Shown: positions 1 through 5,328 of the stretch, piece by piece | Layout of the letters: every line of letters begins with the position of its first letter | How positions within the stretch are numbered: position 1 is the stretch's first letter | DNA from: Oscillospiraceae bacterium | GTDB taxonomy: Bacteria; Bacillota; Clostridia; Oscillospirales; Acutalibacteraceae | Direction: 5' to 3' | NCBI GenBank assembly: GCA_029004655.1 | Contig: JAQVYP010000086.1 | Coordinates: 1 to 7,548 of the forward strand | DNA: 7,548 bases | Made by a program: the position numbers and the translations under genes | Notes under the pieces: model-generated | What the model was told of the DNA's origin: nothing | Database searches by the model: none | Seen by the model: only the letters and a program-made list of their open reading frames with translations

Positions 1-710
1 TTGCCGCGTCCATTATGAATCGTATATCCAAAGTATGAGTTTAAGACGTCCACATTCCCTCTGTCCCACGCCACTTCGATTGCGTGACGTATTGCTCTCT
101 CAACTCTGGAAGACGTCGTCGAGTGCTTCTTAGCCACTGTAGGATACAACACTTTAGTAACTGCATTCATGATATCAGAATTTCTTACCGAAAGTATTAT
201 AGCTTCTCTTAAATAATGATAACCTTTTATATGTGCCGGCACACCAATTTGATGTATAATTTCAGTTATCATCATTTCCAAATCAACATCTGTAACCGGT
301 GTGTTTTTATTAATAACTGTTTCACTTTTATTATTCCAGCCTGAAAGCTGGATAATACGTTCAGCGAGTATATTGAAATCAAAAGGCTTTAAGAAATAAT
401 ATGATGCACCTGACGTCAAAGTTTCGCATTCTAGTCGAGGATTATCAAAGCTTGACATTGCCATAACCATTGGCTTAACCTTTAAAGTTGTATCTTTCAA
501 GCTTGATAATACGCCCAATATATCGAGATTTGGCATAAATACATCCGCCAAAACAATATCGGGTTGTTGCTGTTCAATTTTTGCCAATAATTTTTGTCCG
601 TCCTTTTGACACAAAATTGTCTCCATACCATAGCTTTTAAGAGTATTTGAGCAATTTTGACCAAATTCTGTTGTATCATCTGCAATAATGACTTTGAGCT
701 TCTTTTCCAT
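1..710 (-). CDS. spo0A: Spo0A, master sporulation response regulator (3' end beyond window)
   Basis: Response regulator that, when phosphorylated, switches on early sporulation genes by binding 0A boxes. The 236 readable codons run off the left edge; the family is about 260-270 residues, so roughly 20-30 C-terminal residues are missing. The N-terminal receiver has the acidic pair D11-D12, phospho-acceptor D56 in LADVFMP, S86 at the Ser/Thr switch position, and K108 in FLKPFD. A linker at about 125-140 leads to the Spo0A DNA-binding domain, with HQIGVPAHIKGY at 153-164 and the nearly invariant recognition region SRVERAIRHAIEVAW at 201-215. The start is fixed by GGAGG seven bases before ATG at 710. 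The gene lies 102 bp downstream of spoIVB on the same strand, the order found across endospore formers. One minor oddity is Ile in place of the usual Gly after the LD of the MPNLD stretch. Identification is essentially certain. Confidence 0.97.
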   Translation of the reverse strand, partial: MEKKLKVIIADDTTEFGQNCSNTLKSYGMETILCQKDGQKLLAKIEQQQPDIVLADVFMPNLDILGVLSSLKDTTLKVKPMVMAMSSFDNPRLECETLTSGASYYFLKPFDFNILAERIIQLSGWNNKSETVINKNTPVTDVDLEMMITEIIHQIGVPAHIKGYHYLREAIILSVRNSDIMNAVTKVLYPTVAKKHSTTSSRVERAIRHAIEVAWDRGNVDVLNSYFGYTIHNGRG

Positions 711-734
711 ATGAATTCCTCCAATGTTTTTATG

Positions 735-755
735 TTATGGTATAATTTACCATAA
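735..755. promoter_or_regulatory. Perfect 8-bp inverted repeat just upstream of spo0A (operator candidate)
   Basis: TTATGGTA (735-742) and TACCATAA (748-755) are exact reverse complements around a 5-base AT spacer. The repeat ends 25 bp before the spo0A start and overlaps a candidate -10 element. A symmetric site there fits a dimeric repressor, or a small hairpin in the leader. Nothing in the sequence names the regulator. Confidence 0.4.
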
Positions 756-772
756 TTAATGACAAATATCAA
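744..772 (-). promoter_or_regulatory. Candidate sigma-A-type promoter for spo0A
   Basis: Read on the minus strand, TTGATA (772-767) lies 17 bases before TAAATT (749-744). That is 5/6 and 4/6 matches to the vegetative consensus, and the -10 is 33 bp upstream of the start codon. No clear sigma-H promoter or 0A box was seen in the 102-bp spoIVB-spo0A gap, so readthrough from spoIVB may also contribute. Confidence 0.35.
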
Positions 773-812
773 GAGGAAAATGGAAATAAATAGTAATTAT
801 TTTTTTTATTAA

Positions 813-2060
813 CTATGACGCTTTTTGCATACTGTCTAAATTCAAGCTTTTTGCGGTGTTAAACATGTTTTCTGCAAAGATACCGTAACCCTTTGTAGAA
901 TCGTTAATAAACACATGTGTAACAGCGCCGACTAACTTGCCGTTTTGTATTATAGGACTGCCGCTCATACCTTGTACTATACCACCTGTCTTTGCTAAAA
1001 GCTCTTTATCTGTTATTTTTAAAATAATATTTTGAGTTAAACTTTCATCATTAAAATGGACTTTTTCTATTTGGCAATCGTAATACTGTGGGCCTGTATT
1101 GTCGGTTGTTGACAATATTCGGGCGCTTCCAACAACAACATCTTGCTTTAAAGCAATCGGTATTAAATTATCGACAGGAAATTTGGTGAATGATTTTCCA
1201 AACACACCTGTTACGTCATTTACTAATATGGATGCTATTGTTCCGCTTGTAAAATGTCCTCTAAGTTCGCCGGGTATACCACTAGTACCTTTGGTAACAC
1301 TTAAAATTTCTGCATTTACAAATTCGCCTGAATTTAGCGGTATTATCTCTTCAGTATCAGAATCACAAATACCATGACCTAATCCACAAACCACATTGTT
1401 TGACGGTGAGTAAAAAGTCAAAGTACCAATTCCCGCAGAGCTGTCCCTGACCCATATTCCTATTTTATATTTATCTTCTGAACTAGATTTAATCGGAACA
1501 ACTTCAACGAAACTTTCAGTATTGTTTCGTTTAATTAAAAATGATTGCTTTTTACCATTTGATTTTTCTATAATTTTTGCAACTTCTTCATTACTGGAAA
1601 CAGCTATTCCATTTATAGAAATAATGATATCTCCTTGTTTAATTCCTGCTGCAGTTGCCGGATTTACTAACCCATTATGACTATCAACATCAGTAATTCC
1701 AACTACCATAACACCCTCGGAATATATTTTTATCCCAAAAGGATCTCCAAGAACGCTAACATACATTTCATCAATAACACTGACTGTTGCTGTTTTAATC
1801 GGAAAAACTCCCAATAATTTCAGTTCCACATTGTATGATATATCTGTTTCAGATTCTATTTCTGTACCTTGGACCATTTCTGAATTATCATAAGAGATAG
1901 TTACCGGCATTCCGGTATCAAAAGAAGTTACCTGACCATTGTAAACTTTATACGATGATGGAAGGTTAGAAGACAAAAAATACATTGCTAAAAATATTGT
2001 CAAACATAAAGCCAATAGAATAGCAAAAAATATTTTAAATATGATATTTTTTTTGCACAT
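813..2060 (-). CDS. spoIVB: SpoIVB, PDZ-containing S55 signalling serine protease
   Basis: Stage IV sporulation protein B, 415 residues. In the known pathway it is made in the forespore under sigma-G, secreted into the intermembrane space, and cleaves SpoIVFA, which frees SpoIVFB to process pro-sigma-K in the mother cell. Visible parts are an N-terminal membrane anchor at about 9-29, a PDZ domain at about 105-190 (AAGIKQGDIIISINGIAV at 137-154), and the S55 peptidase domain from about 195. The catalytic residues are H229 in GLGHG, D351 in ITD and S366 in GMSGSP. Their spacing (122 and 15 residues) is close to B. subtilis H236/D363/S378. The frame is open for 18 more codons upstream, but AAGGAG seven bases before ATG at 2060, and a hydrophobic anchor starting directly after MCKK, favour 2060. 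The gene directly precedes spo0A, the conserved order. Confidence 0.96.
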   Translation of the reverse strand: MCKKNIIFKIFFAILLALCLTIFLAMYFLSSNLPSSYKVYNGQVTSFDTGMPVTISYDNSEMVQGTEIESETDISYNVELKLLGVFPIKTATVSVIDEMYVSVLGDPFGIKIYSEGVMVVGITDVDSHNGLVNPATAAGIKQGDIIISINGIAVSSNEEVAKIIEKSNGKKQSFLIKRNNTESFVEVVPIKSSSEDKYKIGIWVRDSSAGIGTLTFYSPSNNVVCGLGHGICDSDTEEIIPLNSGEFVNAEILSVTKGTSGIPGELRGHFTSGTIASILVNDVTGVFGKSFTKFPVDNLIPIALKQDVVVGSARILSTTDNTGPQYYDCQIEKVHFNDESLTQNIILKITDKELLAKTGGIVQGMSGSPIIQNGKLVGAVTHVFINDSTKGYGIFAENMFNTAKSLNLDSMQKAS

Positions 2061-2316
2061 TATTTTCTCCTTCTTGCTTGCAATATTAGTTTTCACAAAT
2101 ACAAAAAAAATCATCAGGTAATTTGAGCTGTTTAATACTAATAATAGGTTTTGATTTTTCCAAGCTTGATATTCAGAACAAATTTAACAATATTTATATT
2201 ATTTTAAATGCAATAATTTAATATATCTGACATTTAATAAGTATTTTTAAAAATTTTGCGTATTTATAATTAAGCTTGTCCCAAAAAAGCAAATTTTTAT
2301 ATCTAAAACAATAAAT

Positions 2317-2399
2317 GCCCGCTTCAAAAAACTAAAAATATCATTTACCAGTTTTTTCGACACTCTATTTAGGTAATATCAGTTCTCATCGGAGCGGGC
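2317..2399 (-). terminator. Long inverted repeat downstream of ylmC: terminator or structured RNA
   Basis: GCCCGCT (2317-2323) pairs with AGCGGGC (2393-2399). Nested inside, AAAAAACT (2326-2333) pairs with AGTTTTTT (2350-2357). The G+C-rich outer stem stands out in AT-rich DNA. On the minus strand the inner hairpin ends in six T and the outer stem is followed by ATTTATTGTTTT, so it may end sigG-ylmC transcription. A competing stem is TTACC/GGTAA (2345-2349 with 2372-2376). The roughly 70-base interior is larger than a plain terminator loop, so a small structured RNA is the alternative. Confidence 0.45.
2356..2362 (-). promoter_or_regulatory. Possible Spo0A box (TGTCGAA) between ylmC and spoIVB
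   Basis: The minus strand reads TGTCGAAAAAA, an exact match to the TGNCGAA core with the usual A-rich flank. It lies about 300 bp upstream of spoIVB and inside the inverted repeat. A 7-base match on either strand is expected about once by chance in a window this size, so this is only a candidate. Confidence 0.25.
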
Positions 2400-2441
2400 T
2401 TTAAAAAATCGTTTATTTTATGCAAATAACATTCAGAAAAA

Positions 2442-2747
2442 TTAATTATCGCAACTACTATTGAAAAGTGAGCCGATTGGACCACGTTTACATCTCCGTC
2501 TTGGCCTAGGAGGGTCGCAATTCACCAATATTGTATCCTTACCTATTACTTCAATACAATTCCAAGGTATAACACTATCCTCTTCACGGCCAAACAGTCC
2601 AAAACATTTTGACTTGCCAAAGATTACAATTGAAACCAGCTTGCCATTACACGTGTCAACTTCAACATCACACACGCAACCAAGAATAGTACCATCTTTT
2701 ATACAAATAACTTGCTTTTCTCGCATATCAACTATTCTGCAGCACAT
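2442..2747 (-). CDS. ylmC: YlmC/YmxH-family PRC-barrel sporulation protein, cysteine-rich
   Basis: A 101-residue protein resembling the YlmC/YmxH family, small PRC-barrel proteins of endospore formers whose biochemical role is not established. The barrel spans about residues 3-76, with MREKQVICIKDGTILG, the FGLFGREED-VIPW signature (49-62) and a final IGKDTILV strand. After it comes a 25-residue tail with a basic patch (RPRRRCKR at 81-88) that looks longer than usual for the family. Eleven of 101 residues are cysteine (2, 3, 15, 24, 26, 33, 48, 64, 77, 86, 99), which would suit metal binding or disulfide cross-linking. GGAGGT at 2758-2763 sets the start at 2747. It lies 68 bp after sigG on the same strand, the same neighbour relation as sigG and the ylm genes in Bacillus, so co-transcription from sigG is likely. 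Confidence 0.85.
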   Translation of the reverse strand: MCCRIVDMREKQVICIKDGTILGCVCDVEVDTCNGKLVSIVIFGKSKCFGLFGREEDSVIPWNCIEVIGKDTILVNCDPPRPRRRCKRGPIGSLFNSSCDN

Positions 2748-2815
2748 ATTTTATCGACCTCCATCCATACTTAATAAAATATATGCTAAAAAACAATTTT
2801 TCTTTCACAATTTTT

Positions 2816-3583
2816 TTATAAATCCTTTATTTTAGACATTGCGCATTTTTCAAGCCTTGAAACCTGTGCTTGACTAATACCGATTTCCTCAGAAACCTCC
2901 ATCTGTGTTTTACCTTCCATAAATCGTAAACGAAGAATATTTTTTTCTCTGTCACTCAATGCACCGATAGCTTCCTTAAAAGCTATTTCGTCAAGCCAAT
3001 TGTTATCATCGTTATTGTCGCCGACTTGATCCAGCACATAAATTGTGTCGCCTCCATCGGAATAAACAGGTTCATACAGCGATACAGGATCGACAATGCT
3101 TTCAAGTGCAACAACCACATCACAACTGGGAATTTCTAATTCTTTTGCAATTTCATCAATATTGGGGTCTCGTCCAAATTGAGTTGTCAATCTTTCTTTT
3201 ACCTGCATTGCTCTATATGCTGTATCTTTAATTGATCTGCTTACTCTAATAGAATTATTATCCCTTAAATATCTGCGTATTTCTCCAATAATCATTGGCA
3301 CGGCATATGTGCTAAAACGTACTTGTTGAGTAATGTCAAAATTATCTATTGATTTTATCAATCCAATACAACCTACTTGAAATAAATCATCAAGGTTTTC
3401 TCCTCGGTTTGTAAACCGCTGAATTACGCTTAAAACCAGACGTAAATTACTGTTAACAAGCTCATCTCTAGCCGACATATCACCGTTTTTAACACGTTTA
3501 AGCAATTCTTCTTTTTTAGCTTCGTTAATAGTTGGCAATTTAGCCGTATTAACACCGCATATTTCGACCTTGTTGTATTGCAT
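2816..3583 (-). CDS. sigG: RNA polymerase sigma-G, late forespore sigma factor
   Basis: A 255-residue sigma-70-family factor that directs late forespore transcription. The N-terminus KVEICGVNTAKLP (5-17) is the sigma-G-specific leader and separates it from sigma-F. Region 2 spans about 42-110 (LRLVLSVIQRF, DDLFQVGCIGL, FSTYAVPMIIGEIRRYLRDN), region 3 about 115-185, and region 4 about 205-255 with the helix-turn-helix KTQMEVSEEIGISQAQVSRLEK (224-245). Asn44 in LVN corresponds to B. subtilis sigma-G N45, a residue reported to matter for recognition by the anti-sigma factor CsfB/Gin. The frame is open to 3640, but GGGAGGT seven bases before ATG at 3583 and the family N-terminus fix the start. 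The usual upstream partners spoIIGA and sigE are absent here; a zinc-ribbon membrane protein lies upstream, beyond a terminator, so sigG should have its own promoter. Confidence 0.96.
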   Translation of the reverse strand: MQYNKVEICGVNTAKLPTINEAKKEELLKRVKNGDMSARDELVNSNLRLVLSVIQRFTNRGENLDDLFQVGCIGLIKSIDNFDITQQVRFSTYAVPMIIGEIRRYLRDNNSIRVSRSIKDTAYRAMQVKERLTTQFGRDPNIDEIAKELEIPSCDVVVALESIVDPVSLYEPVYSDGGDTIYVLDQVGDNNDDNNWLDEIAFKEAIGALSDREKNILRLRFMEGKTQMEVSEEIGISQAQVSRLEKCAMSKIKDL

Positions 3584-3805
3584 TTTAAAAACCTCCCGAT
3601 CTGTTGTAATAAAATTATTACCAGTCGGGTTAGCAATCATTCCATAATAGTTAATATAAATATATTTTCTTTCTCTTCACTTCACTTTTATTCGACATTT
3701 TATTTGGCTATATTAATTAACTTTCATAAATAAAAAATCGAATCATTTTCAAACACTAATTTAAATAATAATAAGAAGCCGATTAATTGAACCACCAAAA
3801 AAGCA
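3584..3805. other. sigG upstream region
   Basis: Together with the terminator and tail up to 3896, this is a 313-bp gap without a supportable gene. It is AT-rich and should hold the sigG promoter. No clean sigma-F or sigma-G promoter was recognised; a GGAATGATTG stretch on the minus strand (3632-3641) only partly resembles a sigma-F -10. The one recognisable motif is a TGTCGAA heptamer at 3691-3697. Confidence 0.5.
3691..3697 (-). promoter_or_regulatory. Possible Spo0A box (TGTCGAA) upstream of sigG
   Basis: The minus strand reads AATGTCGAATAAAA, an exact TGNCGAA core in an A-rich setting, about 108 bp upstream of the sigG start. Direct Spo0A input at sigG would be unusual for a gene known to be sigma-F/sigma-G dependent. 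Chance occurrence is not excluded. Confidence 0.3.
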
Positions 3806-3839
3806 AAAAAACTTGCATCAAAACTGATACAAGTTTTTT
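3806..3839 (-). terminator. Intrinsic terminator after the zinc-ribbon membrane protein gene
   Basis: AAAAAACTTG (3806-3815) pairs perfectly with CAAGTTTTTT (3830-3839), and ATC/GAT extends the stem inside after one mismatch, leaving a six-base loop. On the minus strand the stem ends in a run of seven T, as in a rho-independent terminator. It follows the stop codon of the gene ending at 3897 by about 57 bases and separates that gene from sigG. The T run on the other strand would let it work in both directions. Confidence 0.75.
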
Positions 3840-3896
3840 AAATAATATTCTTAATCCATTATCTTAACGCGACGATGAAGAGCGGTTTCTTTTTTG

Positions 3897-4310
3897 TTAA
3901 AACCAGATTCTTACCTTGAAATCGTTCTTACACTTTGGGCAGCAAACAGTGTGTTTACCGGTTTTTCTAGGCAAATGCAACATTGCTTTGCAATATGGAC
4001 ACTTTCTATATCTATACGTTTTAAATTCTTTAATCCGTTTAATTGTTAATTTATAAAAAGAAGTAAATTTATTGAGTATTTTTAAAATTTTATCGTTTTC
4101 CATTTGTCTTTTAAAAGTATTGCGTGACAAAACTCTGAAAAACATATACACCAAAACAACCCACATCAACAAACTAATAACAAAAGAGTTTACAAAAGCA
4201 TTAACCATCATTAATACTACAAATAAAACGAACAGCACATAATACAGTTTATCAATGCCGTATCTGCCGTACATAAAATTAATAATTTGTTGTTTAATTC
4301 TCCACATCAT
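3897..4310 (-). CDS. Two-helix membrane protein with C-terminal zinc ribbon, function unknown
   Basis: A 137-residue protein resembling a conserved hypothetical family of Clostridia. The N-terminus (MWRIKQQIINFMYGRYG) is basic and aromatic. Two membrane helices follow at about 21-39 and 42-58, then a basic linker at about 60-103 and a zinc ribbon with C104-x2-C107 and C124-x2-C127. The extra C123 makes the second knuckle CCPKC. The ribbon most likely faces the cytoplasm, given the many Lys/Arg after the second helix; the role is unknown. Two ATGs stand in tandem at 4310 and 4307. GAGG lies five bases before the first and eight before the second, so either could be used, and the second gives a more usual spacing. 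Its own terminator (3806-3839) suggests a single-gene transcript, divergent from rlmA. Confidence 0.8.
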   Translation of the reverse strand: MMWRIKQQIINFMYGRYGIDKLYYVLFVLFVVLMMVNAFVNSFVISLLMWVVLVYMFFRVLSRNTFKRQMENDKILKILNKFTSFYKLTIKRIKEFKTYRYRKCPYCKAMLHLPRKTGKHTVCCPKCKNDFKVRIWF

Positions 4311-4345
4311 TTTAACCTCACGCCTTTAGCAAATTTTATTATTGT

Positions 4346-4358
4346 TGTTATGATAACA
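4346..4358. promoter_or_regulatory. Palindromic operator candidate in the divergent intergenic region
   Basis: TGTTATGATAACA is a perfect 6-1-6 palindrome 35 bp upstream of the zinc-ribbon gene. It overlaps a weak minus-strand -10 (TATCAT, 4355-4350) that has only a poor -35 (TTTATT, 4378-4373) 17 bases away. A second perfect palindrome, TTGTTAACAA, lies at 4386-4395. Short palindromes are common in AT-rich DNA, so function is only possible. Confidence 0.25.
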
Positions 4359-4441
4359 TTATGAATTTAAAAAATAAACAACATTTTGTTAACAATTTAT
4401 TGCTGTATGATAATTTGAGTTTCACAGCGGGGCAATATAAT

Positions 4442-4470
4442 TTGACCATCATTGTCTTTTCTGATATAAT
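4442..4470 (+). promoter_or_regulatory. Sigma-A-type extended -10 promoter for rlmA operon
   Basis: TTGACC (4442-4447) and a perfect TATAAT (4465-4470) are separated by 17 bases, with TG one base before the -10 (TGATATAAT). This is 5/6 plus 6/6 to the vegetative consensus with ideal spacing. It predicts transcription starting near 4477, only about 20 bases before the start codon. It is the best promoter in the window and implies vegetative expression of the two downstream genes. Confidence 0.85.
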
Positions 4471-4496
4471 TTTTAGATTAGAGGGTGGTTAATAAA

Positions 4497-5306
4497 ATGG
4501 CTATTTTAAAATGCCCAGTTTGTAGCGAAACAATTTGGATAGATAATAACAGCTATGTCTGCAAAAACAGGCACTCATTTGATATTGCCAAAGAAGGATA
4601 TGTAAACCTTCTAAGCGGAAGTCACCGTGCCGGTAATTTAATCGGCGATAATAGGGACATGGCTTACTCTAGACAAAGCTTTTTGTCAAAAGGATATTTT
4701 GATGCTTTAACAAATCAGTTAAAAATTTGTTTTGATGGTTTTGGATTTGATAACAGCATTGTATTGGATATTTGCTGTGGAGAAGGATATTATTCTTCCA
4801 AACTGGCAGCTAATTTTCCTTATCAATTTTACGGTTTTGACATTTCAAAAAATATGATACGAATAGCTGCAAAGAAGAAAAGTCCTGTAACTTATTTTGT
4901 TGCAAACATGGCTCATCTTCCGATAAATGATTCTTGCTTTGATATTGCTTTTCATTTATTTGCGCCTTTTCACAACGATGAATTTTCGCGTGTTATAAAA
5001 ATGGATGGATATCTGATTTCAGTAATTCCTGGGCGCAGACATCTATTTAAGTTGAAACAAATTATGTATGAAAATCCATATGAGAATGATGAACAGCCCC
5101 CTGTTGCTGATAATTTCACTCTAATTGACAAAATACACGTTTCTGATACTATCACTTTAAACAACTCGCAGGATATTATGTCGCTCTTAAAAATGACGCC
5201 ATATTTTTATCACACATCCGATGCGGGAAAAGCAAAATTAAATGCACTTTCCAGTTTGACAACAGAAATAGAATTTGTGGTCTTAATATATAAGAATCAT
5301 AAATAG
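4497..5306 (+). CDS. rlmA: RlmA-type 23S rRNA (guanine-N1)-methyltransferase
   Basis: A 269-residue SAM-dependent methyltransferase of the RlmA family, which methylates N1 of a guanine in the helix 35 loop of 23S rRNA (G745 in RlmAI, G748 in the Gram-positive RlmAII/TlrB type). The N-terminal zinc finger has ligands C6, C9, C22 and H26, followed by the family signature SFDIAKEGYVNLL (27-39). The Rossmann methyltransferase fold starts near 85, with SAM motif I DICCGEGYY (91-99) and the next acidic strand end at GFDISKNM (113-120). Motif I has Cys93 where Gly is usual. Which guanine is modified cannot be read from the sequence; a Gram-positive host favours RlmAII. A GTG at 4485 is in frame, but GGTGG at 4484-4488 is well placed for ATG 4497, and family proteins start just before the first Cys pair. 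Confidence 0.88.
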   Translation: MAILKCPVCSETIWIDNNSYVCKNRHSFDIAKEGYVNLLSGSHRAGNLIGDNRDMAYSRQSFLSKGYFDALTNQLKICFDGFGFDNSIVLDICCGEGYYSSKLAANFPYQFYGFDISKNMIRIAAKKKSPVTYFVANMAHLPINDSCFDIAFHLFAPFHNDEFSRVIKMDGYLISVIPGRRHLFKLKQIMYENPYENDEQPPVADNFTLIDKIHVSDTITLNNSQDIMSLLKMTPYFYHTSDAGKAKLNALSSLTTEIEFVVLIYKNHK

Positions 5307-5328
5307 CATATTCTATTTGGAGATTGAA

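Larger units (their letters stand above)
2061..2441. other. Intergenic region between ylmC-type gene and spoIVB
   Basis: This 381-bp stretch is very AT-rich and no convincing coding frame was found. It holds the spoIVB ribosome binding site next to 2060, a long inverted repeat at 2317-2399, and a TGTCGAA heptamer on the minus strand at 2356-2362. The spoIVB promoter should lie here, because spoIVB is sigma-G dependent in known sporulators. No well-spaced sigma-G pair (GnATA-type -35 with CATnnTA -10) could be picked out with confidence. Confidence 0.6.

Noticed and set aside
497..772. Minus-strand open frame of 91 codons
   Set aside because: It overlaps spo0A in another frame on the same strand. 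The spo0A frame encodes an unmistakable receiver domain and has the ribosome binding site.
1099..1377. Plus-strand open frame of 92 codons
   Set aside because: It is antisense to the spoIVB protease domain and has no recognisable features.
2061..2114. 18-codon N-terminal extension of spoIVB
   Set aside because: The internal ATG at 2060 has AAGGAG at ideal spacing and starts the expected short tail plus membrane anchor; the extension has no ribosome binding site evidence.
2130..2200. TGAATA on the minus strand as the -35 of a sigma-G promoter for spoIVB
   Set aside because: No CATnnTA-type -10 falls 17-18 bases downstream; the nearest similar sequence (CCTATTA) is about 21 bases away.
2461..2835. 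Plus-strand open frame of 124 codons
   Set aside because: It is antisense to the ylmC-type gene and the end of sigG. Its composition is that of a shadow frame, and it has no credible ribosome binding site.
3043..3231. Plus-strand open frame of 62 codons
   Set aside because: It is antisense to sigG region 3; a shadow of the real gene.
3430..3636. Minus-strand open frame of 68 codons
   Set aside because: It is out of frame with sigG over its 5' half, and its protein has no recognisable features.
3584..3640. 19-codon N-terminal extension of sigG
   Set aside because: The ATG at 3583 has GGGAGGT seven bases upstream and begins the conserved sigma-G N-terminus, so the extension is leader sequence that happens to be open.
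4970..5164. Minus-strand open frame of 64 codons
   Set aside because: It is antisense to the rlmA C-terminal half, with no motif or ribosome binding site.
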